DNA of 64,000 bases from Phyllobacterium sp. 21LDTY02-6 (GCF_023554255.2 NZ_JAMJWD020000002.1:799435-863434); one strand, 5' to 3'. Positions 19,963 through 28,056 are shown, numbered from the stretch's first letter. Notes: generated by a model from the letters alone, not told the origin. Made by a program: numbers and translations.

Positions 19963-20171
19963 CTTTGAAACCGGGTTATTGTGATTCGGTCCTTTCCAGT
20001 GGGGGAGCAGCTTCCGGTGCTGTTTCGACAAGCTGGGAAAGGATGGCGTTGCCGGATGGTCGGAAGTGACAACCCCGACTATCCAGCAAACTGCAGAAGG
20101 AAACGGAGGTGGCGCTTCGTTTTCCGGGTTGTTGCGTCTGACAAACGCAGGAACAGCAGGCAAAGACGTCG

Positions 20172-20226
20172 CGGGCGGTCTTCGGACCTCGACCCTGATA
20201 CCTACTGACGCGCTGAAGACCGCCCG
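20172..20226. repeat. 12-bp inverted repeat with 31-base loop
   Basis: CGGGCGGTCTTC at 20172-20183 pairs perfectly with GAAGACCGCCCG at 20215-20226. The loop itself can form a smaller stem (GGTC/GACC). There is no T-tract. Confidence 0.65.
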
Positions 20227-20417
20227 TCTCCCCCCATTTCAATGACCAGACGCGATTTTCGCGGGCGTGGTGATGATTTTCCGTATCCAGCATCTCGAAA
20301 AGGGATTGCACAAACGTTGCTGCGCCCTTCAACAAGCTCAGGATGAGGGAGAGTAGAGTTTTGCAGGGTTCTAGTTCTGCAAGGTATCAGACCCAAGCTC
20401 CCAACCTTACCGCCATC

Positions 20418-20511
20418 AAATCAATCCCCTCATGCTGAGCCTGTCGAAGCACGCAGCAATGGTGATGCAATCAATCGGAAAGTTGGCTCAGCATGAGGCA
20501 GGTGGATTGAT
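20418..20511. repeat. REP-like palindromic pair
   Basis: Left arm ATCAATCC followed by TCATGCTGAGCC; right arm GGCTCAGCATGA followed by GGATTGAT, separated by about 45 bases. Left copy includes the TGAGCCTGTCGAA core seen at 19880. Two head-to-head REP units, a BIME-like arrangement. Confidence 0.6.
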
Positions 20512-20597
20512 CGCAAAGTAGCAGCTCAGGAAAATATTTGCGGTTCCAAGCGGTTGCGCTGTATCCTGACCGCTTCGGACGGCAAGCGGAGGAGACG

Positions 20598-20783
20598 ATG
20601 TCAGTTTTCGATGAAGAGCCAAGGCGCAAGGTCGCTCACGAGATCGGCCAGGACCTGTCCCTGTTGTCCGTTGCCGAACTCGACGAGAGGATCGAACTGC
20701 TCAAGACCGAGATCGTCCGCCTGGAAGAGGAACGCGGCCGCAAGGGCAGCAGCAAGCTTGCCGCCGAAGCGCTTTTCCGCTGA
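20598..20783 (+). CDS. DUF1192 small protein
   Basis: 61 residues from ATG 20598, preceded by CGGAGGAGACG. MSVFDEEPRRKVAHEIGQDLS then SVAELDERIELLKTEIVRLEEE is the DUF1192 pattern: a short acidic start, then an amphipathic coiled-coil helix. The family is widespread in alphaproteobacteria with no known function. The MFS gene starts 90 bases downstream. Confidence 0.8.
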   Translation: MSVFDEEPRRKVAHEIGQDLSLLSVAELDERIELLKTEIVRLEEERGRKGSSKLAAEALFR

Positions 20784-20872
20784 ATGTTCATGCGGCCATC
20801 AACTCTCCGCAATACATGTAGATGAACGTGATCGGCCACCGGTCAGTTTGATTCGCCAGAGGGGATTCTCCC

Positions 20873-22114
20873 GTGTTCCGTTCGTTCGTACAGGTCTTCG
20901 CGTTGCTCTGCGGCACATCCTTCCTCGTCATGGCATCGGGCCTGCACGGCCTGCTGCTGCCGTTGCGCGGCGGCGTCGAAGGCTTCTCCACCACCTCGCT
21001 CGGCCTGCTCGGCACCGCCTGGGCCGGAGGGTTCATCACCGCCTGCCTGCTGGCGCCGCGCCTCGTCCAGCGGGTCGGGCATGTGCGGGCCTTCAGCGCC
21101 TTCGCCTCCATCGCCGCCATCGTGGCGCTGATGACCGGATTGCTGGTCGATTCGACCGCCTGGATCGCCCTGCGCGCCCTGACGGGATTTGCCATGGCCG
21201 GTTCCTACATGGTCATCGAGAGCTGGTTGAACGAGCGGGCGAGCAACGCCAATCGCGGCCAGATCTTCGGCCTCTACATGGTGGTCAACTTCGGTTCGAT
21301 CACGGCAGGGCAATTGATGATCGGCTTCGGCGACGTGCGCAACGGAACCTTCTTCATGCTGACCGGCATCCTGTTCTGCCTGGCCCTCATCCCGACGGCG
21401 ATTTCCACCGCGAGCAGCCCCAAGCCGCTGACGGAGGTGCAATTGGACCTGAAGGCGCTCTACCGCAATTCGCCGGTGGCATTTCTCGGCTGCATCCTCA
21501 TCGGCGTCGCCAATGGGGCATTCGGCACGCTCGGCGCCGTCTATGGCGCCGCGACCGGCATATCGACGGCCGAGATCGCGCTGATGATGAGCGCCGCGGT
21601 CCTCGGCGGCGCGCTGATGCAGATCCCCGTCGGGCGCATGTCCGACCGCACCGACCGGCGCTACGTGCTTGCCTGCGTCGGCGGCGCGGCGGCGCTGATC
21701 GGCCTGATGATCTTCGCCTTCGCTCCGCACAATGCGACGCTGATCCTGATCATGACCGCCATCTATGGCGGGCTCGCCTATACGCTCTATCCCGTCGCCG
21801 TCGCCCATGCGAACGACTTTTCCGATTCGGAGAATTTCGTGAAGGTGACGAGCGGCCTGCTGCTGCTCTATGGCTTCGGCACGATGATCGGGCCGGTTCT
21901 CGGCGCCTGGGCGATGGAGGCGGTGAAGCCGGAAGGCCTGTTCGCCATAACCGCGCTGGCGCATGCGGCTATCATGGTCCACGCCATCATCCGCTCGCGG
22001 ATGCGCGCTCCCGTGCCGATCGACCAGCGCGACAATTTCCAGACCGCCCATTCGGAGCGGGCGACGCCGGAGGGCGTACGCCTCGATCCCCGGGCTGAAA
22101 GCGCGCCTGAATAG
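20873..22114 (+). CDS. MFS transporter (YcaD-like), GTG start
   Basis: 413 residues with about 12 hydrophobic segments. Features: GLLGTAWAGGFITACLLAPRLVQRVGHVRAF early (split: GTAWAGGFITACLLAP and RVGHVRAF), RALTGFAMAGSYMVIESWLNE around TM4-5, and QIPVGRMSDRTDRRYVL in the central loop, the MFS loop motif. The pattern IESWLNERASNANRG is typical of the YcaD-like drug-transporter branch. GTG 20873 begins with MFRSFVQVFALLCGTSF; GAGGGGA upstream is a suitable ribosome binding site. Substrate unknown. An ArsR-type regulator follows 59 bases downstream on the same strand. Confidence 0.85.
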   Translation: MFRSFVQVFALLCGTSFLVMASGLHGLLLPLRGGVEGFSTTSLGLLGTAWAGGFITACLLAPRLVQRVGHVRAFSAFASIAAIVALMTGLLVDSTAWIALRALTGFAMAGSYMVIESWLNERASNANRGQIFGLYMVVNFGSITAGQLMIGFGDVRNGTFFMLTGILFCLALIPTAISTASSPKPLTEVQLDLKALYRNSPVAFLGCILIGVANGAFGTLGAVYGAATGISTAEIALMMSAAVLGGALMQIPVGRMSDRTDRRYVLACVGGAAALIGLMIFAFAPHNATLILIMTAIYGGLAYTLYPVAVAHANDFSDSENFVKVTSGLLLLYGFGTMIGPVLGAWAMEAVKPEGLFAITALAHAAIMVHAIIRSRMRAPVPIDQRDNFQTAHSERATPEGVRLDPRAESAPE

Positions 22115-22173
22115 ACGGATCGACACAAGGCGCATTGACTCCGGGGCAGGATTGAACCGAAACTTGGCGCATC

Positions 22174-22437
22174 ATGGTTCAAACCGACCCGTTCCTGGCC
22201 ATTGCCGATCCAAATCGCCGCTATCTGCTGGAGGAGTTGCGCCGCGCGCCGAGGACGGTGAGCGAGCTTGCGGCCGGACTGCCGATTTCACGCCCGGCCG
22301 TATCGCAGCATTTGCGCGCGCTGCTGGATGCAGGGCTGGTGAGCGTCGCCGCCGAGGGCACGCGCAGGATCTATTCCGTCGACAATGACGGTTTTCTCCA
22401 CCTGAATATCTGGCTGGACCAGTTCTGGAGCGAATAG
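22174..22437 (+). CDS. ArsR-family HTH regulator
   Basis: 87 residues: FLAIADPNRRYLLEELRRAPRTVSELAAGLPISRPAVSQHLRALLDAGLVSVAAEGTRRIYSV (in parts: ADPNRRYLLEEL, RPAVSQHLRALLDAGLV) is a winged helix of the ArsR type, close to the SdpR/YtlI-like repressors that lack metal-binding cysteines. It has no cysteine, so metal sensing is unlikely. No clear ribosome binding site. A perfect terminator overlaps its stop codon. Its position suggests control of the MFS gene. Confidence 0.8.
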   Translation: MVQTDPFLAIADPNRRYLLEELRRAPRTVSELAAGLPISRPAVSQHLRALLDAGLVSVAAEGTRRIYSVDNDGFLHLNIWLDQFWSE

Positions 22438-22473
22438 GGCCCGGCTCACGCAATGCGGAGCCGGGCCCTTTTT
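22437..22473 (+). terminator. Rho-independent terminator after the ArsR gene
   Basis: 11-bp perfect stem GGGCCCGGCTC / GAGCCGGGCCC, ten-base loop, then TTTTTA. The first base is the last base of the TAG stop. Confidence 0.9.
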
Positions 22474-22528
22474 ATGGCGCGTGCCGGAAGCACGCGAAAT
22501 TCCTTGGTCGAGCCTGTCGGCCTTGTCA

Positions 22529-22708
22529 TCAATGATGGGTGACGATTGATCTCAGCTTTTCGATTTGATCCTTCAGAACAAGCTTTCGCCGCTTGAGGTC
22601 GGTGATTCTGAGGTCGTCGGTGGCGGGACTTAGAAGCGCGTCGGAAATCTCTTTTTCGAGTGCGCCATGCTTACGTTCAAGCGTTTCAAGATGAGACTCA
22701 ATGGCCAT
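22529..22708 (-). CDS. DUF465 (YdcH-like) small protein A
   Basis: 59 residues from ATG 22708 (MAIESHLETLERKHGALEKEI). The pattern LERKHGALEKEI ... RITDLKRRKLVLKDQIEKL is the DUF465/YdcH helical hairpin. The upstream in-frame ATG at 22798 is not conserved. A second family member is transcribed divergently from 22934. Function in the literature is unclear; both are basic helical proteins that may bind other proteins or nucleic acid. Confidence 0.8.
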   Translation of the reverse strand: MAIESHLETLERKHGALEKEISDALLSPATDDLRITDLKRRKLVLKDQIEKLRSIVTHH

Positions 22709-22933
22709 GCAGCTTCTCCCTTGTTGGTGTCCTTGCTCGTAAATGCTCTGCCCGCCGCGTGGCGACTTTATGACAGAGCCGTGACACTGTGCCACCACTT
22801 TGCGCGAATGTCGAATTTGTTTCGTAGGATTTTCTTGTGGTGTAAAATATGATATGGCAGCGCGCCGGTAAGGAACAGGAATTGGTCCATGCCGAACACG
22901 ATTCCTTTACTATAAATGATCGGGATTCACTGC

Positions 22934-23137
22934 ATGTCCGACCAGGATCAGGCTGACATTCGACTGGCAGTCGCAAGATTGAAACAAGAGCATCTCGATT
23001 TCGATGCCGCGATACAGGCGATGATTCAGGTGGGTTGCGACCAGCTTCGCATTCAGCGCATGAAGAAGAAAAAGCTGGTGATCAAGGACAAGCTGATCGA
23101 GCTTGAAGACAAGATCATTCCCGATATCATCGCATGA
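22934..23137 (+). CDS. DUF465 (YdcH-like) small protein B
   Basis: 67 residues from ATG 22934 (MSDQDQADIRLAVARLKQEHLDFDAAI). The second half, DQLRIQRMKKKKLVIKDKLIELEDKI, corresponds to the LKRRKLVLKDQIEKL half of protein A, confirming a divergent pair of paralogues. ATG 22916 is an alternative start. The 225 bases between the pair must contain both promoters and are AT-rich near 22820-22860. purE follows 66 bases after the stop. Confidence 0.8.
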   Translation: MSDQDQADIRLAVARLKQEHLDFDAAIQAMIQVGCDQLRIQRMKKKKLVIKDKLIELEDKIIPDIIA

Positions 23138-23203
23138 TTTCATCAGGAGGCGCCGGGCGCGCCTTTCACTCCGTTTCCCAAAGCAATGATTGAAGGATGC
23201 TCA

Positions 23204-23701
23204 ATGGCAGACACCCGCGCTGACGTCGCAATTATCATGGGGAGCCAGTCCGACTGGGCCACCATGCGCCATGCAGCGGAAACGCTCGACAGTCTCGGGG
23301 TTTCGCATGATGACAGGATCGTTTCGGCGCATCGCACGCCGGATCGGCTGGTTGAATTTGCCAGGGGCGCACGCGACGCGGGTTTCAAGGTGGTCATAGC
23401 CGGCGCCGGCGGCGCGGCGCATCTTCCGGGCATGGCGGCCGCGATCACGCCCTTGCCGGTCTTCGGCGTCCCGGTCGAATCCAAGGCGCTGTCGGGGCAG
23501 GATTCGCTGCTCTCGATCGTGCAGATGCCGGCGGGCATACCGGTTGGAACGCTTGCGATCGGCCGGGCAGGCGCGGTCAATGCGGCGCTGCTGGCGGCGG
23601 CGGTGCTCGCCCTTGGCGATGAGGACCTGGCCCGGCGGCTCGATGCGTTCCGCCAGGCGCAAAGCGAAAAGGTCGCCCTGCGGCCATCAGACGAGGCATG
23701 A
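23204..23701 (+). CDS. purE: 5-(carboxyamino)imidazole ribonucleotide mutase
   Basis: 165 residues. GSQSDWATM binds the phosphate, SAHRTPDRL carries the catalytic His, and [12 protein letters not shown] / [20 protein letters not shown] complete the class I PurE pattern. It moves the carboxylate of N5-CAIR to C4 in purine synthesis, using the product of PurK. ATG 23204 follows GAAGGATGC; in-frame ATG 23186 is possible. It overlaps purK by four bases (ATGA), so the two are translationally coupled. Confidence 0.92.
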   Translation: MADTRADVAIIMGSQSDWATMRHAAETLDSLGVSHDDRIVSAHRTPDRLVEFARGARDAGFKVVIAGAGGAAHLPGMAAAITPLPVFGVPVESKALSGQDSLLSIVQMPAGIPVGTLAIGRAGAVNAALLAAAVLALGDEDLARRLDAFRQAQSEKVALRPSDEA

Positions 23702-24777
23702 CGATGATACTACCGGGCGCGACGATCGGCATAATCGGCGGGGGACAGCTGGGACGCATGCTGGCAATGGCGGCGGCAAGGCTTGGCTATCGGACGGTGG
23801 TGCTCGAGCCGCAGCCGGATTGCCCGGCGGCGCAGGTTGCGAACGAGGTCATCACCGCCGCCTATGACAATCCGCAGGCGCTCGACCAACTGGCGGAGCT
23901 CAGCGACGTCATCACCTATGAATTCGAGAACGTGCCGGTCGATACCGCCGAGCAGCTCAGCGACAGCAAGCCGGTGTTTCCGCCCTGCGAGGCCTTGAAG
24001 GTTTCGCAGGATCGCGTCACCGAGAAACGCTTCCTGGCGAAGGCCGGCATCAAGACGGCGCAATGGCGGGTGGTGGAAACCGAGGCCGAGCTCGAGGCGG
24101 CGCTGCTGGCCTTCGACGGCAAGGGCATCCTCAAGACCCGCCGCTTCGGCTATGACGGCAAGGGCCAGTACAAGTTCAGCGCCGCGCCCGGCGAAACCGC
24201 TGCGGCCGGGTTTGCGGCCGTCGGCAATGCGCCCTCGATCCTCGAGGCGATGGTGGAGTTCACCCATGAGATCTCGATCATCGCGGCGCGCGACCAGGCC
24301 GGCAATATCCGCATCTACGATGCCGCCGAGAATGTCCACAAGGACGGCATCCTCATACGGTCCACCGTGCCGGTCTCCGTTTCCTCGACCATGGCGGGCC
24401 TCGCGGCCGATGCGGCGCGCAAGCTCCTGGAAGCGCTGAATTATGTCGGCGTGCTCGGCGTGGAATTCTTCGCGCTGGCCAATGGTACGCTGCTGGCGAA
24501 CGAATTTGCGCCGCGCGTGCACAATTCCGGCCATTGGACGGAGGCGGCCTGCGCGGTTTCGCAGTTCGAGCAGCATATCCGCGCCATTGCCGGCCTGCCG
24601 CTCGGCGATACGAGGCGGCATTCGGATTGCGTGATGGACAATCTGATCGGCGACGAGTGGAAGAGCGTGCCGAACCTCCTCGGCGAGCCCGGCGCGGTCG
24701 TGCATCTCTACGGCAAGGCGGAATCGCGCCCCGGCAGGAAAATGGGCCATGTCACCCGCATCACCAAGCGGCTCTGA
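23698..24777 (+). CDS. purK: 5-(carboxyamino)imidazole ribonucleotide synthase
   Basis: 359 residues. ATP-grasp enzyme making N5-CAIR from AIR, bicarbonate and ATP. N-terminal [17 protein letters not shown]; the ATP-grasp core includes [18 protein letters not shown] and [22 protein letters not shown] (split: [18 protein letters not shown]); [26 protein letters not shown] ends the catalytic domain ([15 protein letters not shown]). Overlaps purE by ATGA. No terminator is evident after the stop; a new promoter for rpmJ begins 55 bases downstream. Confidence 0.92.
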   Translation: MTMILPGATIGIIGGGQLGRMLAMAAARLGYRTVVLEPQPDCPAAQVANEVITAAYDNPQALDQLAELSDVITYEFENVPVDTAEQLSDSKPVFPPCEALKVSQDRVTEKRFLAKAGIKTAQWRVVETEAELEAALLAFDGKGILKTRRFGYDGKGQYKFSAAPGETAAAGFAAVGNAPSILEAMVEFTHEISIIAARDQAGNIRIYDAAENVHKDGILIRSTVPVSVSSTMAGLAADAARKLLEALNYVGVLGVEFFALANGTLLANEFAPRVHNSGHWTEAACAVSQFEQHIRAIAGLPLGDTRRHSDCVMDNLIGDEWKSVPNLLGEPGAVVHLYGKAESRPGRKMGHVTRITKRL

Positions 24778-24831
24778 CGCGACAATTTGCCGAAAGCGCA
24801 AGGAATCGCACGCTGGATCGCTACTCGGGAG

Positions 24832-24860
24832 TTGACAATCCAGCCATTCCTTGGCTATTT
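24832..24860 (+). promoter_or_regulatory. Strong sigma-70 promoter of rpmJ
   Basis: TTGACA at 24832-24837, a 17-base spacer and CTATTT at 24855-24860, a very good alphaproteobacterial housekeeping promoter. Transcription would start near 24867, giving a leader of about 77 bases. Confidence 0.8.
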
Positions 24861-24877
24861 CCCCGCAACGTGTTTGT

Positions 24878-24903
24878 GGCGCGCTGATTGAGGCGCGCTT
24901 TTT
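24878..24903 (+). terminator. Terminator-like hairpin in the rpmJ leader
   Basis: GCGCGC at 24879-24884, eight-base loop, GCGCGC at 24893-24898, then TTTTTTC-like T-run. It lies downstream of the rpmJ promoter and upstream of the coding sequence, where an attenuator would sit. Confidence 0.55.
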
Positions 24904-24943
24904 CGTAATGCCCGGTTTCGGGCGTAAAGATACCGGTGCTAAA

Positions 24944-25069
24944 ATGAAGATCAAGAATTCGCTCAAGGCCCTGAAGGCCCGTCATCGTGGCAACCAGCTG
25001 GTTCGCCGCAAGGGTCGCATCTACATCATCAACAAGACGGCTCCGCGCTTCAAGGCGCGCCAGGGCTGA
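24944..25069 (+). CDS. rpmJ: Ribosomal protein bL36
   Basis: 41 residues from ATG 24944: [20 protein letters not shown], then [21 protein letters not shown]. This is the zinc-ribbon-less (C-minus) bL36 form of alphaproteobacteria, lacking the four metal-binding residues of the classical protein. Upstream in-frame ATG 24851 would start inside the promoter and hairpin, so it is rejected. Confidence 0.92.
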   Translation: MKIKNSLKALKARHRGNQLVRRKGRIYIINKTAPRFKARQG

Positions 25070-25128
25070 GCCCAAGCTCACGCTTATTTGCATTTGACGT
25101 TTCGCTGACAGGAACTAACATTCCTGCC

Positions 25129-25818
25129 ATGCGGAACGTTTTTGCTTTTTTTGCCCTCATTCTCCTTCTGGCCGTGCCGGGCCTGGCTACGGCGCAGGAA
25201 TCGTCTGACCCCCAATCGTCTGGCCCCCAATCATCAGCTCCGGAATCGCCGGCTCCGGAAGCGCTGAACCAGCAGGTCCGGGACGCCGTGAAGGCGGCTG
25301 CGCCGGCCACGCCGAACATGACGCTGGCGCAGAAAAAGGCGGCCCGGCTGGACGAGCTCTTTGCCTCGCTCAAGCGCGAGAGCAATGCGGTCAAGGCTTC
25401 GCGCATCGCCACGCAGATCCAGTCGCAATGGCAGAATTCCGGCAGCGCGACGGTCGATCTGATGATGGGCTGGGCGGCGAAGGCCATCGAGGACAAGAAA
25501 TATGCGATGGCGATGGATTTCCTCGACCAGGTCACCGTCATGCGTCCCGATTATGCCGAAGGCTGGAACAGGCGGGCGACGGTGAATTTCCTCAACCGCG
25601 ATTATGGGCGCTCGATGGCCGACATACGGCGAACGCTGGCGCTGGAGCCGCGCCATTTCGGCGCCATCACCGGCATGGCGGCGATCCTGAAGAGCAATGG
25701 CCAGACGGAAGCGGCGTTCCATGCACTGGAGCGCGCGCTTGAAGTCTATCCCATGCTGCGCGAGGCGCAGCGGGAAGCCGGGGAACTCGCCGAGCAACTG
25801 GCCGGCCAGCGCACCTGA
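25129..25818 (+). CDS. Exported TPR-repeat protein
   Basis: 229 residues. Signal peptide MRNVFAFFALILLLAVPGLATAQE, then a Ser/Pro/Glu linker (SSDPQSSGPQSSAPESPAPE) made of near-repeats, then helical repeats (AKAIEDKKYAMAMDFLDQV, AEGWNRRATVNFLNRDYGRSM, HFGAITGMAAILKSNGQTEAA) fitting three TPR units. Probably periplasmic or inner-membrane anchored; such proteins usually scaffold envelope complexes. Downstream, a GC-rich hairpin (25820-25842) without T-tract separates it from the convergent pyk. Confidence 0.7.
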   Translation: MRNVFAFFALILLLAVPGLATAQESSDPQSSGPQSSAPESPAPEALNQQVRDAVKAAAPATPNMTLAQKKAARLDELFASLKRESNAVKASRIATQIQSQWQNSGSATVDLMMGWAAKAIEDKKYAMAMDFLDQVTVMRPDYAEGWNRRATVNFLNRDYGRSMADIRRTLALEPRHFGAITGMAAILKSNGQTEAAFHALERALEVYPMLREAQREAGELAEQLAGQRT

Positions 25819-25865
25819 ACCGGCGCCGGCAGCGGGCGCCGGCACCAGCTCCTTTTCGCGGCAGA

Positions 25866-27302
25866 TCAGATGCCGGTCAGCCCATCCGAACCGATATAGG
25901 CGATGCGCAGCATGTTGGTCGAGCCGGGGGTGCGCAGCGGCACGCCGGCCGAGATGATGATGCGATCGCCGGGATTGCCGAATTCTTCCTGATAGGCAAT
26001 GTGGCAGGCACGATCGACCATGTCGTCGAGGTCGGTGGCATCCTCGGTCACGACGCAATGCAGGCCCCAGACGAGCGACAGCCGGCGGGCGGTCTCGACG
26101 ACCGGCGACAGGGCGATGATCGGCAGCAGCGGCCGCTCGCGCGCGGCGCGCAGGCCCGTGGTGCCCGATGCCGTATAGGTGACGATGGCCGAAAGGTTGA
26201 GCGTCTCGGCGATCTGGCGGGCAGCGAGCGAAATGGCGTCCGCTCCGGTCGCGTTCGGCTCCGGGCGCTGGGCGTGGATGATGCCGGGATAGTTCGGATC
26301 GAGTTCGACTTCCTCGGCGATGCGCGCCATGGTGGCCACGGCTTCGACCGGATATTCGCCGGCGGCGGATTCAGCCGAGAGCATGACGGCGTCGGCGCCT
26401 TCGAACACGGCGGTCGCGACGTCCGACACTTCGGCGCGCGTCGGCACCGGCGCGGTGATCATCGATTCCAGCATCTGGGTGGCGACGACCACGGGCTTGC
26501 CGGCACGGCGGCAGGCGCGGATGATCTGCTTCTGGATGCCGGGAACCGATTCCAGCGGCATTTCGACACCGAGATCGCCGCGCGCCACCATCAGCGCATC
26601 GGACAATTCGATGATCTCGTCGAGACGCGCCACGGCCTGCGGCTTCTCGATCTTCGACAGGAGAGCGACGCGGCCACGGGAAATCTTGCGTACTTCGGCA
26701 AGATCCTCGGGCCGCTGGATAAAGGACAGCGCCACCCAGTCGATTTCTTCCTGCAGCACGGCATCGAGATCGCGGCGATCCTTCTCGGTCAGCGCACCGA
26801 CGCCGAGCGTCGTGTCGGGCAGGCTGACGCCCTTCTTGTCGGAAATCTTGGTGCCGGAAACGACGCGGCAGCGGATGGATTTGCCATCGGTCGCCTCGGC
26901 GATCAGCGCCAGCTTGCCGTCGTCGATCAGCAGCCGGTGGCCGGGCTCGACCCCCGCCAGAATCTCCGGATGGGGCAGGTAGACCCGCGTTTCGTCGCCC
27001 GGCGCTTCATTGTCGTCGAGCGTGAAGGTCTGGCCCGGCACGAGGTCGACCCGCGTATTGGCGAATTTGCCGACGCGCAGCTTCGGACCCTGCAGGTCGG
27101 CGAGAATGCCGATCGGGCGGCCGAGTTCCTTCTCGACATTGCGGATGCGCCGCACCAGCTCGCGCATCAATTCGTGGCTCGCATGGCTCATATTGATGCG
27201 GAACACGTCGGCACCGGCTTCGAAAAGCTTGCGAATCATCGCTTCGTCGGAGGAAGCGGGGCCAAGGGTGGCGAGTATCTTTACCTTACGGCGGCGTCTC
27301 AT
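25866..27302 (-). CDS. pyk: Pyruvate kinase
   Basis: 478 residues from ATG 27302 (MRRRRKVKILATLGPAS). Converts PEP and ADP to pyruvate and ATP, the exit step of lower glycolysis. Motifs: KILATLGPASSD, FRINMSHASHELM, the active-site segment SKIEKPQAVARLDEI with the catalytic Lys-Glu, MVARGDLGVEMPLE, PVVVATQMLESM and DAVMLSAESAAGEYP. The longer open frame upstream overlaps the DUF1036 gene and is not used: the two genes overlap by ATGA, indicating one operon. Confidence 0.95.
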   Translation of the reverse strand: MRRRRKVKILATLGPASSDEAMIRKLFEAGADVFRINMSHASHELMRELVRRIRNVEKELGRPIGILADLQGPKLRVGKFANTRVDLVPGQTFTLDDNEAPGDETRVYLPHPEILAGVEPGHRLLIDDGKLALIAEATDGKSIRCRVVSGTKISDKKGVSLPDTTLGVGALTEKDRRDLDAVLQEEIDWVALSFIQRPEDLAEVRKISRGRVALLSKIEKPQAVARLDEIIELSDALMVARGDLGVEMPLESVPGIQKQIIRACRRAGKPVVVATQMLESMITAPVPTRAEVSDVATAVFEGADAVMLSAESAAGEYPVEAVATMARIAEEVELDPNYPGIIHAQRPEPNATGADAISLAARQIAETLNLSAIVTYTASGTTGLRAARERPLLPIIALSPVVETARRLSLVWGLHCVVTEDATDLDDMVDRACHIAYQEEFGNPGDRIIISAGVPLRTPGSTNMLRIAYIGSDGLTGI

Positions 27303-27778
27303 TGAGGAGGGGTATCCGTTACAATTGGGGAGGAGGGAGGGGTTTCTTCGGTCAGCTGGACCATCCAGCTCGTCTGTTCGCCGGTATCGTATTCCTGGAA
27401 GCCGGCGCGCTGGAACCCGCGCGCGAAGCAATCATTGATCCCGGTGATCTTGAACTGGTTTTCGGCAACGCACATGTTGATCTTGCCGTCCCAGCGTCCG
27501 CCGCTCTGGGCGTCTTCTGCATAGAGATAATAATAACGCGATGTCAGCGGCCCGACAAGGAGCGTGGTGCAGGAGGAGGCATTGACATGCCACCAGCCTT
27601 CCGTGATCCAGCCCGACTTGGCGCGGTAACCGATAGCGACACCCACGAGGTTCTGCGTCGTGTTGCAAACGCGGAAATCCGCCCTCGCTTCACTCGGCTT
27701 GAAAATACTGCCCGCAATGAGAATGAATAGAAATGCCGCGAGGAAAGTGCCCGATCTCGCCTTAATACCCCTACTCAA
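27299..27778 (-). CDS. DUF1036 exported/membrane protein, TTG start
   Basis: 159 residues from TTG 27778. The start is set by GGAGG five bases upstream; an ATG further up (27931) has no support and gives an unlikely N-terminus. Residues about 8-32 are a signal/anchor segment (GTFLAAFLFILIAGSIF, then ARA). The mature part, FRVCNTTQNLVGVAIGYRA, WHVNASSCTTLLVGPL, YYYLYAEDA and CVAENQFKITG, is the DUF1036 domain with conserved cysteines. The tail is Pro/Thr rich. It overlaps pyk by four bases. No function is known for the family. Confidence 0.8.
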   Translation of the reverse strand: MSRGIKARSGTFLAAFLFILIAGSIFKPSEARADFRVCNTTQNLVGVAIGYRAKSGWITEGWWHVNASSCTTLLVGPLTSRYYYLYAEDAQSGGRWDGKINMCVAENQFKITGINDCFARGFQRAGFQEYDTGEQTSWMVQLTEETPPSSPIVTDTPPQ

Positions 27779-27924
27779 TATTGCCTCCGTCCGGTCTTTG
27801 ACCTTCTTTTCGGTAGTTTCGCACCCATTGTCAACGCGGGAATAAGTCGTATAGCCTTTCTTGCCTTGGGTGCACCATTTATCTCGCAATCCGCTGGTTT
27901 TCACGCGCTGCAATCGCCCGCTTT

Positions 27925-27985
27925 CCCTCATGCCGAGCCCACCGCATCGCCGGGCCTGCTTCGCTCATGCCGAGCCTGTCGATGC
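27925..27985. repeat. Two degenerate REP-like copies
   Basis: CCCTCATGCCGAGCCC at 27925-27940 and CTCATGCCGAGCCTGTCGAT at 27964-27983 resemble the TGAGCCTGTCGAA repeats near 19.9 and 20.4 kb. They sit in the gap before the toxin-antitoxin pair. Confidence 0.5.
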
Positions 27986-28006
27986 AGCACTCTCACGGCA
28001 CGCATC

Positions 28007-28034
28007 TTGCCAAATGGCAATATTGTGCTATTTT
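28007..28034 (+). promoter_or_regulatory. Promoter and palindromic operator of the toxin-antitoxin operon
   Basis: TTGCCA-AA-TGGCAA (28007-28020) is a perfect palindrome whose left arm is also a plausible -35 (TTGCCA), followed after 16 bases by TATTTT (28029-28034). A repressor on the palindrome would block the promoter, as expected for antitoxin autoregulation. Confidence 0.6.
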
Positions 28035-28056
28035 TATGCCAGAAAGAGAGAGTGCC

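Larger units (their letters stand above)
19877..20351. repeat. 475-base segment bounded by inverted REP-like repeats
   Basis: The left end has CTCATCCTGAGCCTGTCGAA (from 19880); the right end carries the same motif on the opposite strand with two or three changes (20323-20350, ACAAGCTCAGGATGAGGGA). About 28 bases match as inverted ends. Between them are two perfect hairpins (19933-19962 and 20172-20226) and further nested inverted repeats, and no gene. It could be a non-autonomous mobile element or a structured RNA locus. Confidence 0.55.
19713..20597. other. 885-base intergenic region rich in repeats and hairpins
   Basis: No convincing gene: the open frames here have no ribosome binding site and no family-like sequence. 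It contains four REP-like copies and several strong inverted repeats, listed separately, and it must also hold the promoters for the quinone oxidoreductase (leftward) and the DUF1192 gene (rightward). Confidence 0.7.

Noticed and set aside
19912-20163. 83-residue open frame inside the repeat-rich region
   Set aside because: It lies across hairpin arms, has no ribosome binding site and no protein-like pattern.
20554-22098. 514-residue open frame in an alternative frame of the MFS gene
   Set aside because: Arg/His/Pro-rich composition and no domain; the GTG-started frame has the membrane helices.
25820-25842. Terminator between the TPR gene and pyk
   Set aside because: CCGGCGCC/GGCGCCGG forms a strong stem, but no T-run follows on either strand; could still slow polymerase.
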